Source: Bacteroidota bacterium | GTDB taxonomy: Bacteria; Bacteroidota; Bacteroidia; Bacteroidales; Prolixibacteraceae | DNA length: 36,701 bases | Reading direction: 5' to 3' | Assembly (NCBI GenBank): GCA_030698405.1 | Contig: JAUYMU010000036.1 | Location: forward strand, 1-36,701 | Shown: positions 1-7,919 of the stretch, in pieces | Numbering within the stretch: the stretch's first letter is position 1 | Layout of the letters: every line of letters begins with the position of its first letter | Position numbers and translations under genes: made by a program | Notes under the pieces: generated by a model | The model's database searches: none | What the model was told of the DNA's origin: nothing | The model's input: the letters and a program-made list of their open reading frames with translations, nothing else

Positions 1-56
1 AACTTCAGAAGAAATGACCTCAAACAATGAATATTAGCAGGATATTCAATTAAATA

Positions 57-98
57 ATTGATAATAAGAACAAAGTAGAGTCATAAATAATTATCAAT
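57..98. repeat. AT-rich inverted repeat left of the IS element
   Basis: ATTGATAAT at 57-65 and its exact reverse complement ATTATCAAT at 90-98 are separated by 24 nt. It lies just outside the left terminal repeat of the IS element. It has no U-tract or gene context that would make it a terminator, and its function is unknown. The rest of 1-105 shows no coding signal. Confidence 0.4.
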
Positions 99-107
99 AA
101 CAAAATT

Positions 108-128
108 TTAGGATTTAAAAAAGATACC
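108..128 (+). repeat. Left terminal inverted repeat of the IS element
   Basis: This 21-nt stretch pairs with the reverse complement of 2382-2402 at 16 of 21 positions. It lies 22 nt upstream of the transposase start codon. Confidence 0.55.
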
Positions 129-150
129 TATTTTTGGAAAAAAGAAAAAA

Positions 151-2403
151 ATGCCACAAGCTCGTTTACCATTTTTCCCAGAGGAAATTACACTAATAAA
201 CCAACATATAGGTTTTCAAAAAAAGAATGGAATAGTATGGTATTTCAATGGAATGATGCCGGTATTCCAACATCAAGAAAACGACTATTTGAGTTTTCAT
301 TTATTTACAAGTCAACTTGTAGTAAATGGAAATTGCAAGCAATCAGAAATAGTCAAGGCATTTAATATTAGTGCTATAAGCGTAAAGCGGTGGGTGAAAA
401 AATTTAGAGAACAAGGTTCGGAATCTTTTTTTATAAAAAAACACAGTAAAAAAAAAATAGTATTAACGCCGGAGAAGATACTTGAAATACAAGAATTAAG
501 CCGACAAGGTTTCGACATTCCAGAAATAAGTTCCCGAAGTAATATAAAAGTCAACACCTTACAAAAAGCCATACGCAGTGGTCAAATACTTATGCCGGTT
601 CCAAGCCCCGAATCGCAAATGGTTATCACAAAAAGTGACCGCAATATACAAGACTCTCAAACAGGAATGGGCAAATCTTGCACCAACGAATTAGAACGCG
701 TATTGGCAAGCAAAACCGGAATAAACTGTCCGATAAATTTTTCAACCCAGATAGACCTAAGTAAAGCAGGCGTATTACTATCATTACCAGCCTTATTATC
801 AAATGGATTGTTATACGGCTCCGATAGTTTCAATTATAAAACAGGCTATTATTCAGTAGAAAGCGTATTTATTAGCCTGGCCTTTCTTTCCCTGTTACGC
901 ATCAAGACCTTGGCACAATGCGGTAGTATTTCTACAGGCGAATTAGGCCGTGCATTAGGCTTAGATCGCATTCCCGAAGTAAAAACCTTACGAAAAAGAA
1001 TAGCCGCCTTTAGCGATACGGGCAAAGTAGAGCCATGGGCATTGGAACTAAGTGGAATGTGGATGGCTAATCAGCCCGAATTATCAGGAATAGCTTATAT
1101 TGATGGACATGTAAATATTTATTACGGGCATCAAACCCAAATGCCCAAACGCTATGTAAGTCGCTTACGCCTGTGTATGAGTGGCAGTACCGATTACTAT
1201 GTAAATGATGCAATTGGCCAACCATTTTTTGTAGTGAGCAAAGAAGTAAATTCGAGTATGATAGAAACCATAACAAATGAAATTATACCCCAACTTGATA
1301 AAGACATACCCAACCAACCAGATGCCGCACGATTAGAATCTAATCCGTTGATTTGCAAATATATGCTTGTATTTGACAGAGAATGTAGCAGTACCGAATT
1401 TTTTGACCAACAATGGCAAGCCCGAAGAGCCATATGCACCTATAAAAAAAATGTAAAAGATAAATGGGACGATGCGGAATTTACAGAATATGAAGATGTA
1501 GCCCCTGGGGGAGTAACAACCAAAGCAATGCTGGCAGAAAGAGGCGTATTACTGGAATATCAGAAAAAAGATACAGAAACAGGCAAAAGCGAAAAGAAAA
1601 AACTATGGGTACGCGAAATACGCAAGAAATCAGAATCGGGGCACCAAACAGCCATAATAACAACAAATTTTATGCTCAGTATGATATTAATAGGCCTGTA
1701 TATGTTTGCCAGATGGTCGCAGGAGAATTTTTTCAAATACATGATAGAAAACTTTGGTATAGATACACTTGTAAGCTATTTAAAAACAGAGGTAAATGAT
1801 ACCACTCAATTAATTAATCCACAATATAGAGAAATTGAAAGTGAGCAAAAAAAGCTAACCTCGAAATTAAACGTTCGCAAAACTAAGTTTGCCAGTTTAA
1901 TAATTGATAATGAAACAATAGAAGAAAATAGAATGAAAAAATTTTTACTGAAAAAGGCAGACCTCAAAGAGGAGATGACGATTTTAGAAAAGGAAATAGA
2001 ATCAGTAAAAGAAAAAAAAGCGATGATAAGCAGAAAAATAACTTATGCAGAACTTCCTGAAAAAGATAAATTTACCAATGCCGTTAATCAACGTAAACAT
2101 TTTTTAGATACTATAAAAATGATAGCCTATCGTGCAGAAACAGCTATGGCAAATATGATAAAAAAAGATATGTCCAACCCTGACCAAGTAAGAATGTTAC
2201 TCAAAAAAATATATGGTTCGGATGCGAATATAAAACCCGATTACGAAAAAAAGGTTTTAACAGTAGAACTGCATCGTCTGAACACATGGAAAGAGGATAT
2301 AATAAAACAAAAATTATGCGACGAATTAAATCTGACAGAAACAATTTTTCCTAACACTAATCTGACCATTTTCTATAAACTGGTATCAATTCAAAATCCT
2401 TAG
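151..2403 (+). CDS. DDE-type transposase with N-terminal helix-turn-helix domains and a coiled-coil tail
   Basis: Predicted transposase of 750 aa. Two helix-turn-helix-like segments lie at about residues 62-90 and 106-144 and would bind the element ends. The middle carries a plausible RNase H-fold catalytic triad: D318 in YIDGH, D409 in LVFDRE, and E525 in the YMFARWSQENFFK segment. That last segment resembles the Y-R-E-K signature of IS4-type enzymes. Residues of about 545-680 are rich in K and E and look coiled coil; such a long C-terminal extension is unusual for IS4 relatives. The ATG follows an A-rich leader (GGAAAAAAG). The stop overlaps the convergent antiporter stop by a few bases. 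Family placement is inference from motifs; the catalytic glutamate is the least certain residue. Confidence 0.75.
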   Translation: MPQARLPFFPEEITLINQHIGFQKKNGIVWYFNGMMPVFQHQENDYLSFHLFTSQLVVNGNCKQSEIVKAFNISAISVKRWVKKFREQGSESFFIKKHSKKKIVLTPEKILEIQELSRQGFDIPEISSRSNIKVNTLQKAIRSGQILMPVPSPESQMVITKSDRNIQDSQTGMGKSCTNELERVLASKTGINCPINFSTQIDLSKAGVLLSLPALLSNGLLYGSDSFNYKTGYYSVESVFISLAFLSLLRIKTLAQCGSISTGELGRALGLDRIPEVKTLRKRIAAFSDTGKVEPWALELSGMWMANQPELSGIAYIDGHVNIYYGHQTQMPKRYVSRLRLCMSGSTDYYVNDAIGQPFFVVSKEVNSSMIETITNEIIPQLDKDIPNQPDAARLESNPLICKYMLVFDRECSSTEFFDQQWQARRAICTYKKNVKDKWDDAEFTEYEDVAPGGVTTKAMLAERGVLLEYQKKDTETGKSEKKKLWVREIRKKSESGHQTAIITTNFMLSMILIGLYMFARWSQENFFKYMIENFGIDTLVSYLKTEVNDTTQLINPQYREIESEQKKLTSKLNVRKTKFASLIIDNETIEENRMKKFLLKKADLKEEMTILEKEIESVKEKKAMISRKITYAELPEKDKFTNAVNQRKHFLDTIKMIAYRAETAMANMIKKDMSNPDQVRMLLKKIYGSDANIKPDYEKKVLTVELHRLNTWKEDIIKQKLCDELNLTETIFPNTNLTIFYKLVSIQNP
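2382..2402 (-). repeat. Right terminal inverted repeat of the IS element
   Basis: This is the reverse-complement partner of 108-128 (16 of 21 matches). It overlaps the last codons and stop of the transposase. On the opposite strand it provides the premature stop codon of the antiporter ORF. Confidence 0.55.
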
Positions 2404-3773
2404 AAGGGCATGGTTATGAACTTATTGTCCCGCTGAATAATAGAGATCAATGTGGTCTTGGGCAATCCCAGTTCAACAATCTGTTTTCCAACAGAATTAC
2501 AATCATTCGGGATGATCATTTCGGTTAGCATTTCTTTGATGGTATCCGACAATTCAATATCAGTTTGGGTCAATTGTTTTGCACTTTCAGGAATAGTGAG
2601 CTTTAACCATTTGGCCACAACCGAAAGTGTGGAGCCTTGTATTAATACTGAAGTCAGTGAGATAAAGAATACAATATTGAATATCATGTGCGCTTTTTCG
2701 GCTCCTGCAATGAGCGGATAGGTTGCAAAAACAATGGGCACAGCGCCGCGCAAACCAACCCACGAAATAAACAGTTTGCCTCTTTTTTGCCCTTTAAAGA
2801 AGATTAAGCTTGAAAAAACACCTATCGGTCTGGCAATCAGGATTAGAAATATGGAAATAACCATTCCAATGCCGATCACCGGAAGTATTTCGCTTGGAAA
2901 TACCAGAAGTCCCAATGTAAGGAACAGTACAATTTGCATCAGCCATGCAAAACTATCGAACGATTTGATAAACTTCTTTTTATGGATCAGATCGTGATTG
3001 CCCAGGTAAACCGCACAAATATAGACTGCCAAAAATCCGTTTCCACCAACAAAATCGGTTGCCGAGAAGCTGAAAAACATAATGGCGATAATCAATACAA
3101 TGTACAAACCTTCAAAATCGAGCTTGATTCCGTTGATGATTATTTTTCCAAGCTTTCCAAAAGCAAAACCAAGAACGCCACCGATTAATAACTGTTTCAG
3201 CAGAAAAGGAATTGTGCTTAAAAAACTGGCATCCTGACTAACGACAAACCCAGTCAATACAATGGTCAGAACATAGGCCATTGGGTCGTTGCTTCCGCTT
3301 TCGAGCTCGAGTGTAGGCCGAAGATTGCCTTTAAGGGCAATACTTTTTGATCGTAATATAGAAAATACAGCCGCCGAATCGGTTGACGAAACAATTGAAC
3401 CCAGCAGCAATCCTTCATAAATGGTGAAATCGGTAACCGCCCAAACGAAGACACCGACAGTCGTAGCAGTGATCAGCACACCCAGGGTTGACAAGGAGAT
3501 TCCATGCCAAAGAATGGGTTTTACAGTTTTCCAGTCGGTATCAAAACCACCCGAAAAGAGAATGAAGTTCAGGGCTATGATTCCAATAAACTGGGCGGTT
3601 TTCGGATTGTCGTAGTTGATACCGCCAATTCCTTCAGAGCCGGCCAGCATACCAATGGCCAGGAATAATATAAGTACCGGAACTCCGAATTTATACGAAG
3701 TTTTTCCCGCAAAAAGAGATATGAAGAGCAGTATCGAGCCTATCAGTAATATGTTTTCTGTGGTTAAATTCAT
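2400..3773 (-). CDS. Potassium/proton antiporter (CPA1, CvrA/NhaP2-like), C-terminally truncated
   Basis: Inner-membrane cation/proton antiporter of 457 aa that would exchange K+ or Na+ for protons. Twelve or so hydrophobic segments span residues 5-395. Family motifs include a GSIVSSTDSAAVFSI segment with the conserved ST-D pair, ELESGSNDPMAYVL, and SWVGLRGAVPIVFATYP. Residues from about 412 begin a cytoplasmic TrkA_C regulatory domain (VGKQIVELGLPKTTLISIIQR). It stops abruptly after DNKFIT with the foreign tail MPF, where relatives continue for about 30 more residues (TP-G-T-I--GD-L-VL). The missing end coincides with the right end of the IS element, so the gene has been truncated by insertion. 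The membrane part is intact and may still work, but ligand or dimer control by TrkA_C is probably lost. The ATG start is well placed. Confidence 0.9.
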   Translation of the reverse strand: MNLTTENILLIGSILLFISLFAGKTSYKFGVPVLILFLAIGMLAGSEGIGGINYDNPKTAQFIGIIALNFILFSGGFDTDWKTVKPILWHGISLSTLGVLITATTVGVFVWAVTDFTIYEGLLLGSIVSSTDSAAVFSILRSKSIALKGNLRPTLELESGSNDPMAYVLTIVLTGFVVSQDASFLSTIPFLLKQLLIGGVLGFAFGKLGKIIINGIKLDFEGLYIVLIIAIMFFSFSATDFVGGNGFLAVYICAVYLGNHDLIHKKKFIKSFDSFAWLMQIVLFLTLGLLVFPSEILPVIGIGMVISIFLILIARPIGVFSSLIFFKGQKRGKLFISWVGLRGAVPIVFATYPLIAGAEKAHMIFNIVFFISLTSVLIQGSTLSVVAKWLKLTIPESAKQLTQTDIELSDTIKEMLTEMIIPNDCNSVGKQIVELGLPKTTLISIIQRDNKFITMPF

Positions 3774-3970
3774 AATTTCACTTTACTGTTTCATTTTTTA
3801 AAGATAAAAAATCTGGTCAAGTTATACCAAATGCATTTAAATCATTCCAAACCTATTCCGGTATAATGCCGATGAGTTGAAATATTCAGTCCAATCGAGT
3901 GTGCGAAGATTGGATTGTTATATTTCTTCAATCGGTGTTGGCTTGTTCGATTGTGTTAAAAGTAGCTGAA
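3774..3970. other. Intergenic region upstream of the antiporter; weak promoter candidate
   Basis: No coding sequence is seen. On the minus strand a TTTG (complement of 3848-3851) lies 21 nt before TATAACTTG (complement of 3818-3826), a loose match to the Bacteroidota TTTG/TAnnTTTG promoter that would drive the antiporter. A 7-bp hairpin (TCCAATC at 3890-3896, GATTGGA at 3908-3914) is also present but has no T-tract. Confidence 0.35.
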
Positions 3971-4009
3971 ATAAAAAAGCCGTCTCTGAATCGCTTCGGA
4001 GACGGCTTT
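3971..4009 (-). terminator. Intrinsic terminator downstream of der
   Basis: An 11-bp perfect stem pairs 3976-3986 with 3999-4009 (AAAGCCGTCTC with GAGACGGCTTT). Read on the minus strand it is followed by a T-rich run (TTTTTTATTT). It lies about 63 nt past the der stop codon on the same strand. Confidence 0.85.
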
Positions 4010-4021
4010 CTCTATTCGGTT

Positions 4022-4054
4022 ACTCAGCAGGTGACTTGGAGTCACCTGCTGAGT
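4022..4054. repeat. Solitary REP-like palindrome next to der
   Basis: A perfect palindrome with two 15-nt arms (ACTCAGCAGGTGACT and its reverse complement) around a 3-nt spacer TGG. The same arms recur around the RAYT gene at 24.3-25.3 kb, where the spacer is CAA or TTG. It sits between the der stop codon and the der terminator, in the 3' untranslated part of the transcript, where a stable hairpin could protect the mRNA 3' end (inference). Confidence 0.9.
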
Positions 4055-4071
4055 ATTGCTCAATTTCCCAT

Positions 4072-5379
4072 TTATTTCTTCCTGATGTAAATCTGAACCG
4101 GAACTCCCGAGAAATTAAAATTCTCGCGTATTTTATTCTCAAGATACCGGCGGTACGGATCTTTAACGTATTGTGGCAAATTGGCGAAAAACGCAAAACT
4201 TGGCGTTTGGCTTGGCAACTGAACCACATATTTAATCTTCACGAATTTACCTTTGATGGCCGGTGGCGGATAGGCTTCAATGGCTTTCAGCATAACCTCA
4301 TTCAATTCCGAAGTTTTAATTTTTTTGCTGCGGTTGTCATAAACCTCCACAGCAGTTTCAAGCGCTTTCAGGATTCGTTGTTTGCTTAGCGCCGAAATAT
4401 ATACAATCGGAACGTCCACAAACGGTGCAATCCGTTCTTTAATTAGTTTGGTGAAATCGTTGGTGCTCGCGTTGTCTTTCTCAATCAAATCCCACTTGTT
4501 CACCAGAATTACCACACCCTTTTTATTGCGCACCATCAGGTTGAAAATCGACACATCCTGCGCTTCCATATTGCGGGTGGCATCCAGCATCAGCATACAA
4601 ACATCCGAATCTTCGATGGTTCGCACCGAGCGCATCACCGAATAAAATTCAACGTCTTCCTTCACCTTGGTGCGTTTGCGCAATCCTGCGGTATCGACAA
4701 GGAAAAAATCATGTCCGAATTTATTGTAGCGGGTATGAATGGCATCGCGGGTAGTTCCGGCAACGTCGTTCACAATGTTTCGTTCTTCGCCGGTAAGCGC
4801 ATTGATGAACGATGACTTGCCAACATTCGGGCGGCCAACCACTGCAAAACGCGGAACATTGTCTTCAATTAATTCTTCAACTTTCTCCGGAAATTCCTTC
4901 ACGATTGCATCGAGCAATTCTCCGGTTCCACTTCCCGTCATCGACGAGATGCAGTATATTTCGCCCAAACCGAGTGAATAAAATTCGTGCGAATCAATGA
5001 TGCGCTTGTTGTTGTCAACTTTATTGACAGCTACGAATATTTTTTTTGATGAACGGCGCAGCACGGCAGCTACTTCTTCGTCCATATCGGTAATGCCGTT
5101 TTCAACATCAACGATAAATAAAATCACATCGGCTTCTTCGATGGCCAGCATCACCTGTTTGCGTATTTCACCTTCGTAAATATCTTCTGAATTGACTGCA
5201 TATCCACCGGTATCGATAATCGAAAAGTCGATACCATTCCAAACACCCTTACCATACTGACGGTCGCGGGTTACCCCAGCCGATTCGTCAACAATGGCTT
5301 TTCTTGATTCGGTCATCCGGTTAAAAAGGGTCGATTTCCCTACGTTTGGCCTTCCAACTATTGCTATTATATTACTCAT
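4072..5379 (-). CDS. der: Ribosome biogenesis GTPase Der (EngA)
   Basis: Essential double GTPase needed for 50S ribosomal subunit maturation; cytoplasmic and ribosome-associated. At 435 aa it has the usual family length. The first G domain has GRPNVGKST (residues 9-17), DTGG (56-59) and NKVD (119-122). The second has GRPNVGKSS (182-190), DTAG (229-232) and NKWD (294-297). The C-terminal KH-like domain covers about 350-435. The start is supported by a purine-rich GAGGAGA a few bases upstream of the ATG, a clear Shine-Dalgarno match that is uncommon in this phylum. It lies downstream of era on the same strand, separated by 299 nt of palindrome-rich DNA, and ends in a strong terminator. Confidence 0.98.
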   Translation of the reverse strand: MSNIIAIVGRPNVGKSTLFNRMTESRKAIVDESAGVTRDRQYGKGVWNGIDFSIIDTGGYAVNSEDIYEGEIRKQVMLAIEEADVILFIVDVENGITDMDEEVAAVLRRSSKKIFVAVNKVDNNKRIIDSHEFYSLGLGEIYCISSMTGSGTGELLDAIVKEFPEKVEELIEDNVPRFAVVGRPNVGKSSFINALTGEERNIVNDVAGTTRDAIHTRYNKFGHDFFLVDTAGLRKRTKVKEDVEFYSVMRSVRTIEDSDVCMLMLDATRNMEAQDVSIFNLMVRNKKGVVILVNKWDLIEKDNASTNDFTKLIKERIAPFVDVPIVYISALSKQRILKALETAVEVYDNRSKKIKTSELNEVMLKAIEAYPPPAIKGKFVKIKYVVQLPSQTPSFAFFANLPQYVKDPYRRYLENKIRENFNFSGVPVQIYIRKK

Positions 5380-5560
5380 TTTTGTCTCCTCGTGTACCGC
5401 GGGCGGGACACTATCATTTATTGTTTATTTTCTGTTTTTTTTCCTGAAAGTTGATCCCAAGATAGAAATCCAATGATCAACATTTTCACTTGCGGCGCAT
5501 ACAAAATTTTTGTTTCAATTCAGATTTTTTGATGCGCCTTATCTCCTTTTCCATTTTCTG

Positions 5561-5606
5561 CCCCGGGTTTTACCCGGGGTTATTGATATTTTACCCTTTC
5601 AGGGTA
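5561..5606. repeat. Double hairpin: CCCCGGGT stem followed by TACCCT stem
   Basis: The first stem pairs 5561-5568 with 5572-5579 (CCCCGGGT/ACCCGGGG, 3-nt loop). The second pairs 5592-5597 with 5601-5606 (TACCCT/AGGGTA, 3-nt loop). Both are perfect. Two compact adjacent hairpins with 3-nt loops suggest a mobile palindromic repeat unit rather than a simple terminator. Confidence 0.7.
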
Positions 5607-5639
5607 TGGAAACAGCCATCTTCAATGCGATTTTTTAAG

Positions 5640-5658
5640 CCCTCCCTTGTGGGGAGGG
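5640..5658. repeat. CCCTCCC/GGGAGGG hairpin downstream of era
   Basis: A perfect 7-bp stem pairs 5640-5646 with 5652-5658. It lies about 20 nt past the era stop on the minus strand. The minus-strand sequence after the stem is A-rich, not T-rich, so it is a poor terminator for era. Confidence 0.55.
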
Positions 5659-5678
5659 TTTGGGTGGGGCTTTGCTTT

Positions 5679-6563
5679 TTACTCCATATCGTATCCAAAT
5701 CCGCCCAATGTGCGGTCTTTGTCGCGCCAGTCTTTGTTCACTTTCACGAATAACTGGAGGAATACTTTTTTCTGAAAGAATTCTTCCATGTCCAGCCGGG
5801 CTTCAGTTCCAACTCTTTTTAGCGCCTGTCCCTGATGTCCGATGATGATTCCTTTCTGACTGTCGCGGTTCACATGAATCACGCACATCAGGTTCAGAAT
5901 CTTATCTTCTTCTTTAAATTCTTCCACTTCCACTTCCACCGAATAAGGAATTTCCTTGTCGTAATAGAGCAGAATTTTTTCGCGGATGATTTCGCTCACA
6001 AAGAAACGTTCGTTGCGGTCGGTCATTTCGTCTTTCGGGAAATAGGCGGGACCTTCGGGCAACAATTCCAGAATCCGGTCGAAAATAGGGGCAACGTTGA
6101 ATTTTTCGAGTGCTGAAACCGCATACACATCGGCAAGTGGTAATTTTTCGCGCCAGTAGTTGTACAATTCCATCACTTTTTCCTGATCCGACAGGTCGAT
6201 CTTGTTGATCAGCACAATCACTGCAGCTTCCGAGCTTTTTACCCGTTCAATGTATTCTTCGTTCTTTTCAGGACTTTCAACCACATCGGTCACATAAATA
6301 ATCACGTCAGCATCAATCAAAGCGGTGTTCACAAACTTCATCATTGTTTCCTGAAGCTTGTAATTCGGTTTCAAAATTCCGGGTGTGTCGGAGTAAACAA
6401 TCTGGAAATCATCGCCATTGACGATTCCTTTGATTCGGTGACGGGTAGTCTGCATTTTAGAGGTGATGATCGACAAACGCTCGCCAACCAGCACGTTCAT
6501 GATGCTCGATTTCCCGACATTGGGATTTCCGATGATGTTTACAAATCCGGATTTATGTGCCAT
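5679..6563 (-). CDS. era: GTPase Era
   Basis: Cytoplasmic GTPase that binds the 3' end of 16S rRNA and promotes 30S assembly. At 294 aa it has the normal length. The G domain shows GNPNVGKS (12-19), DTPG (59-62) and NKID (120-123). The C-terminal KH domain has GIIIGHQGQALKR (238-250), the RNA-binding GxxG-type loop. The next gene on the strand is der, so two ribosome-assembly GTPases sit side by side, as is common in Bacteroidota. The ATG start leaves the canonical MAHKSGFVNIIG N-terminus. Confidence 0.98.
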   Translation of the reverse strand: MAHKSGFVNIIGNPNVGKSSIMNVLVGERLSIITSKMQTTRHRIKGIVNGDDFQIVYSDTPGILKPNYKLQETMMKFVNTALIDADVIIYVTDVVESPEKNEEYIERVKSSEAAVIVLINKIDLSDQEKVMELYNYWREKLPLADVYAVSALEKFNVAPIFDRILELLPEGPAYFPKDEMTDRNERFFVSEIIREKILLYYDKEIPYSVEVEVEEFKEEDKILNLMCVIHVNRDSQKGIIIGHQGQALKRVGTEARLDMEEFFQKKVFLQLFVKVNKDWRDKDRTLGGFGYDME

Positions 6564-6713
6564 TTATGTATGAATGAAGGTTTTAAAAATCTGCGCAAAG
6601 ATAGTTAATTAATTAGCTTATCGGCAAATGCCCTATTTCCGACTTCACGAATTAACAAATTGATTGAAAGGGAGATTTTTGTATTTGCAGGTCGGGGTTT
6701 CACTTTTTGCAGA

Positions 6714-6744
6714 GTCAGGGTTTCACTTTGAGTGAAGCCCTGAC
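6714..6744. repeat. Long hairpin downstream of the START-like gene
   Basis: A 14-bp stem with one G-U type mismatch pairs 6714-6727 with 6731-6744 (GTCAGGGTTTCACT with AGTGAAGCCCTGAC). A direct echo of one arm (GTCGGGGTTTCACTT) lies just upstream at about 6691. No T-tract follows on either strand. It is either a weak terminator of the minus-strand gene or a small palindromic repeat. Confidence 0.55.
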
Positions 6745-6783
6745 TGATTTGAACGCAGATGTTGGAGATGAAGGATCAAAAAT

Positions 6784-7323
6784 CTATTGTTCAAGCAATG
6801 TTTTTAAGTTTTCGAGTCCATTTTGTAAATCAGGCGCAAGCATTTCTTCCATGTCCATAAACAGCAGCATCAGGTTCATGGGGTATTTCATTTTGCCGTC
6901 AAGTCCCCATTTTACCGTGGTCACAGAGTCATTGACGGCTTCAGTGGTCAGGTATGCAAAATCGGTTGATTCAAAAGGTTCAATGAAATGCAATTCATAG
7001 TCGATACGTTGTCCATCATTGATTTTAATTATTTTTTGTTCGCCTTTCCCGGCTTTTGGGTCTTCGCTGTCCCATGCCGAAACAAACCCAACAGTTCCGT
7101 CTTCGCCCCGAAATTCCTTCTTCATTGCCGGGTCGATCTTTGCCCAGACACTAAAATTGTCCTGATTCTTCAGGTACTTAATGTAATCAAAAACTTCCTG
7201 TTTCGGTTTGTTGATGGTTACTTCGCGTTCTACATCGTATTTGCCATTTACAAACAATCCGGTTACTAAAACCAAAACGAGAAGGGAAACCAATACCAAT
7301 CCAATAATTTTTAGCGCTCTCAT
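6784..7323 (-). CDS. SRPBCC (START-like / polyketide-cyclase-like) membrane-anchored protein
   Basis: 179 aa. Residues 5-25 form one hydrophobic N-terminal segment (IIGLVLVSLLVLVLVTGLFV). An SRPBCC fold of about 145 residues follows, with the typical opening VEREVTINKPKQEVFDYIKYLKN and a WGLDGKMKYPMNL segment near the end. The family binds hydrophobic ligands in a deep pocket; no enzymatic residues can be assigned. The DUF1801 gene lies 18 nt upstream on the same strand, suggesting co-transcription. Confidence 0.8.
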   Translation of the reverse strand: MRALKIIGLVLVSLLVLVLVTGLFVNGKYDVEREVTINKPKQEVFDYIKYLKNQDNFSVWAKIDPAMKKEFRGEDGTVGFVSAWDSEDPKAGKGEQKIIKINDGQRIDYELHFIEPFESTDFAYLTTEAVNDSVTTVKWGLDGKMKYPMNLMLLFMDMEEMLAPDLQNGLENLKTLLEQ

Positions 7324-7341
7324 AAGATAAAGTTTTAAGGG

Positions 7342-7809
7342 TCAATTTGATTTAATTTTGCGATAGTATGATTCGTAAAGATTGATCCATTCGTCCACGC
7401 CCATTTTTTTTACCAATTCACCAATCAGTTCATAGGGAATTTGGTTCACATTTTTAAACCTGATACAGCCTTTGCCCATATCCAGCTTGAGTTTGCTGTG
7501 TTTGGGATATTCTTCGGTGAACCATTTCAATAAGGATTGATTGGCATAAATACCCATGTGGTAGAGGGCGATGAAGTTTTTTTGTGCGGCCAGAGCAAGA
7601 AATGGCAATGGCAGTTTGTCTTTGGTGTGATAACCTTTGGGATAAATACTGAAAGGCACAACGTACCCTATCATTCCATAACTCATTGCTTCCTCATAAC
7701 CTTTGGGCAGATTTTCGAGAATTGTTTTTCGGAGCTGGATGAACGCTTCGTGCTTATCATCCGTAATTTCACTTGCATATTCGTCCGGGGTGGCTGCTTT
7801 TGACTGCAT
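7342..7809 (-). CDS. DUF1801 (YdhG-like) domain protein
   Basis: 155 aa, made up entirely of a DUF1801/YdhG-type domain: an N-terminal helix (PDEYASEITDDKHEAFIQLRK), the SYGMIGYVVPFSIYP segment, and ALAAQKNFIALYHMG in the core. Family members are small cytoplasmic proteins of poorly defined role; some Bacillus relatives have been described as iron chaperones, which cannot be transferred to this protein from sequence alone. It starts with ATG and precedes the START-like gene by 18 nt. Confidence 0.8.
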   Translation of the reverse strand: MQSKAATPDEYASEITDDKHEAFIQLRKTILENLPKGYEEAMSYGMIGYVVPFSIYPKGYHTKDKLPLPFLALAAQKNFIALYHMGIYANQSLLKWFTEEYPKHSKLKLDMGKGCIRFKNVNQIPYELIGELVKKMGVDEWINLYESYYRKIKSN

Positions 7810-7919
7810 GACTGTTGTTTTATCAGAGTAATAAGCTAACTAACAAGTAGGTATAAGCAAAAGTTCAGTAAGAATTTTACTAAAATGATGAGATGGAAAT
7901 TAATGGAAAGAACTTACTT

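Larger units (their letters stand above)
106..2404 (+). mobile_element. Insertion-sequence-like element with imperfect terminal inverted repeats
   Basis: One transposase ORF fills the element. Imperfect inverted repeats lie at 108-128 (left) and 2382-2402 (right, opposite strand). Over 21 positions 16 match; the shared ends are AGGATTT and GATACC. The right repeat overlaps the transposase stop codon. Immediately beyond it the antiporter gene, read from the other strand, loses its normal ending, so the right boundary is about 2403-2409. The left boundary is less certain because the flank (1-105) shows no continuation of the antiporter, so a target-site duplication cannot be defined. The family is not recognised with confidence; the catalytic pattern resembles the IS4/IS1634 group. 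Confidence 0.65.
5380..5678. other. Palindrome-rich intergenic spacer between era and der
   Basis: Non-coding. It contains four inverted repeats in a row, listed separately where strong: GGCGCAT (5494-5500) with ATGCGCC (5532-5538); an 8-bp stem at 5561-5579; a 6-bp stem at 5592-5606; and a 7-bp stem at 5640-5658. The composition (CCCGGG and CCCTCCC/GGGAGGG blocks) resembles dispersed intergenic repeats that I associate with Bacteroidota genomes. No T-tract marks a clear terminator. Confidence 0.6.

Noticed and set aside
4036-4389. 117-codon plus-strand ORF across the der 3' end
   Set aside because: Antisense to der, and it begins inside the REP palindrome; no recognisable product.
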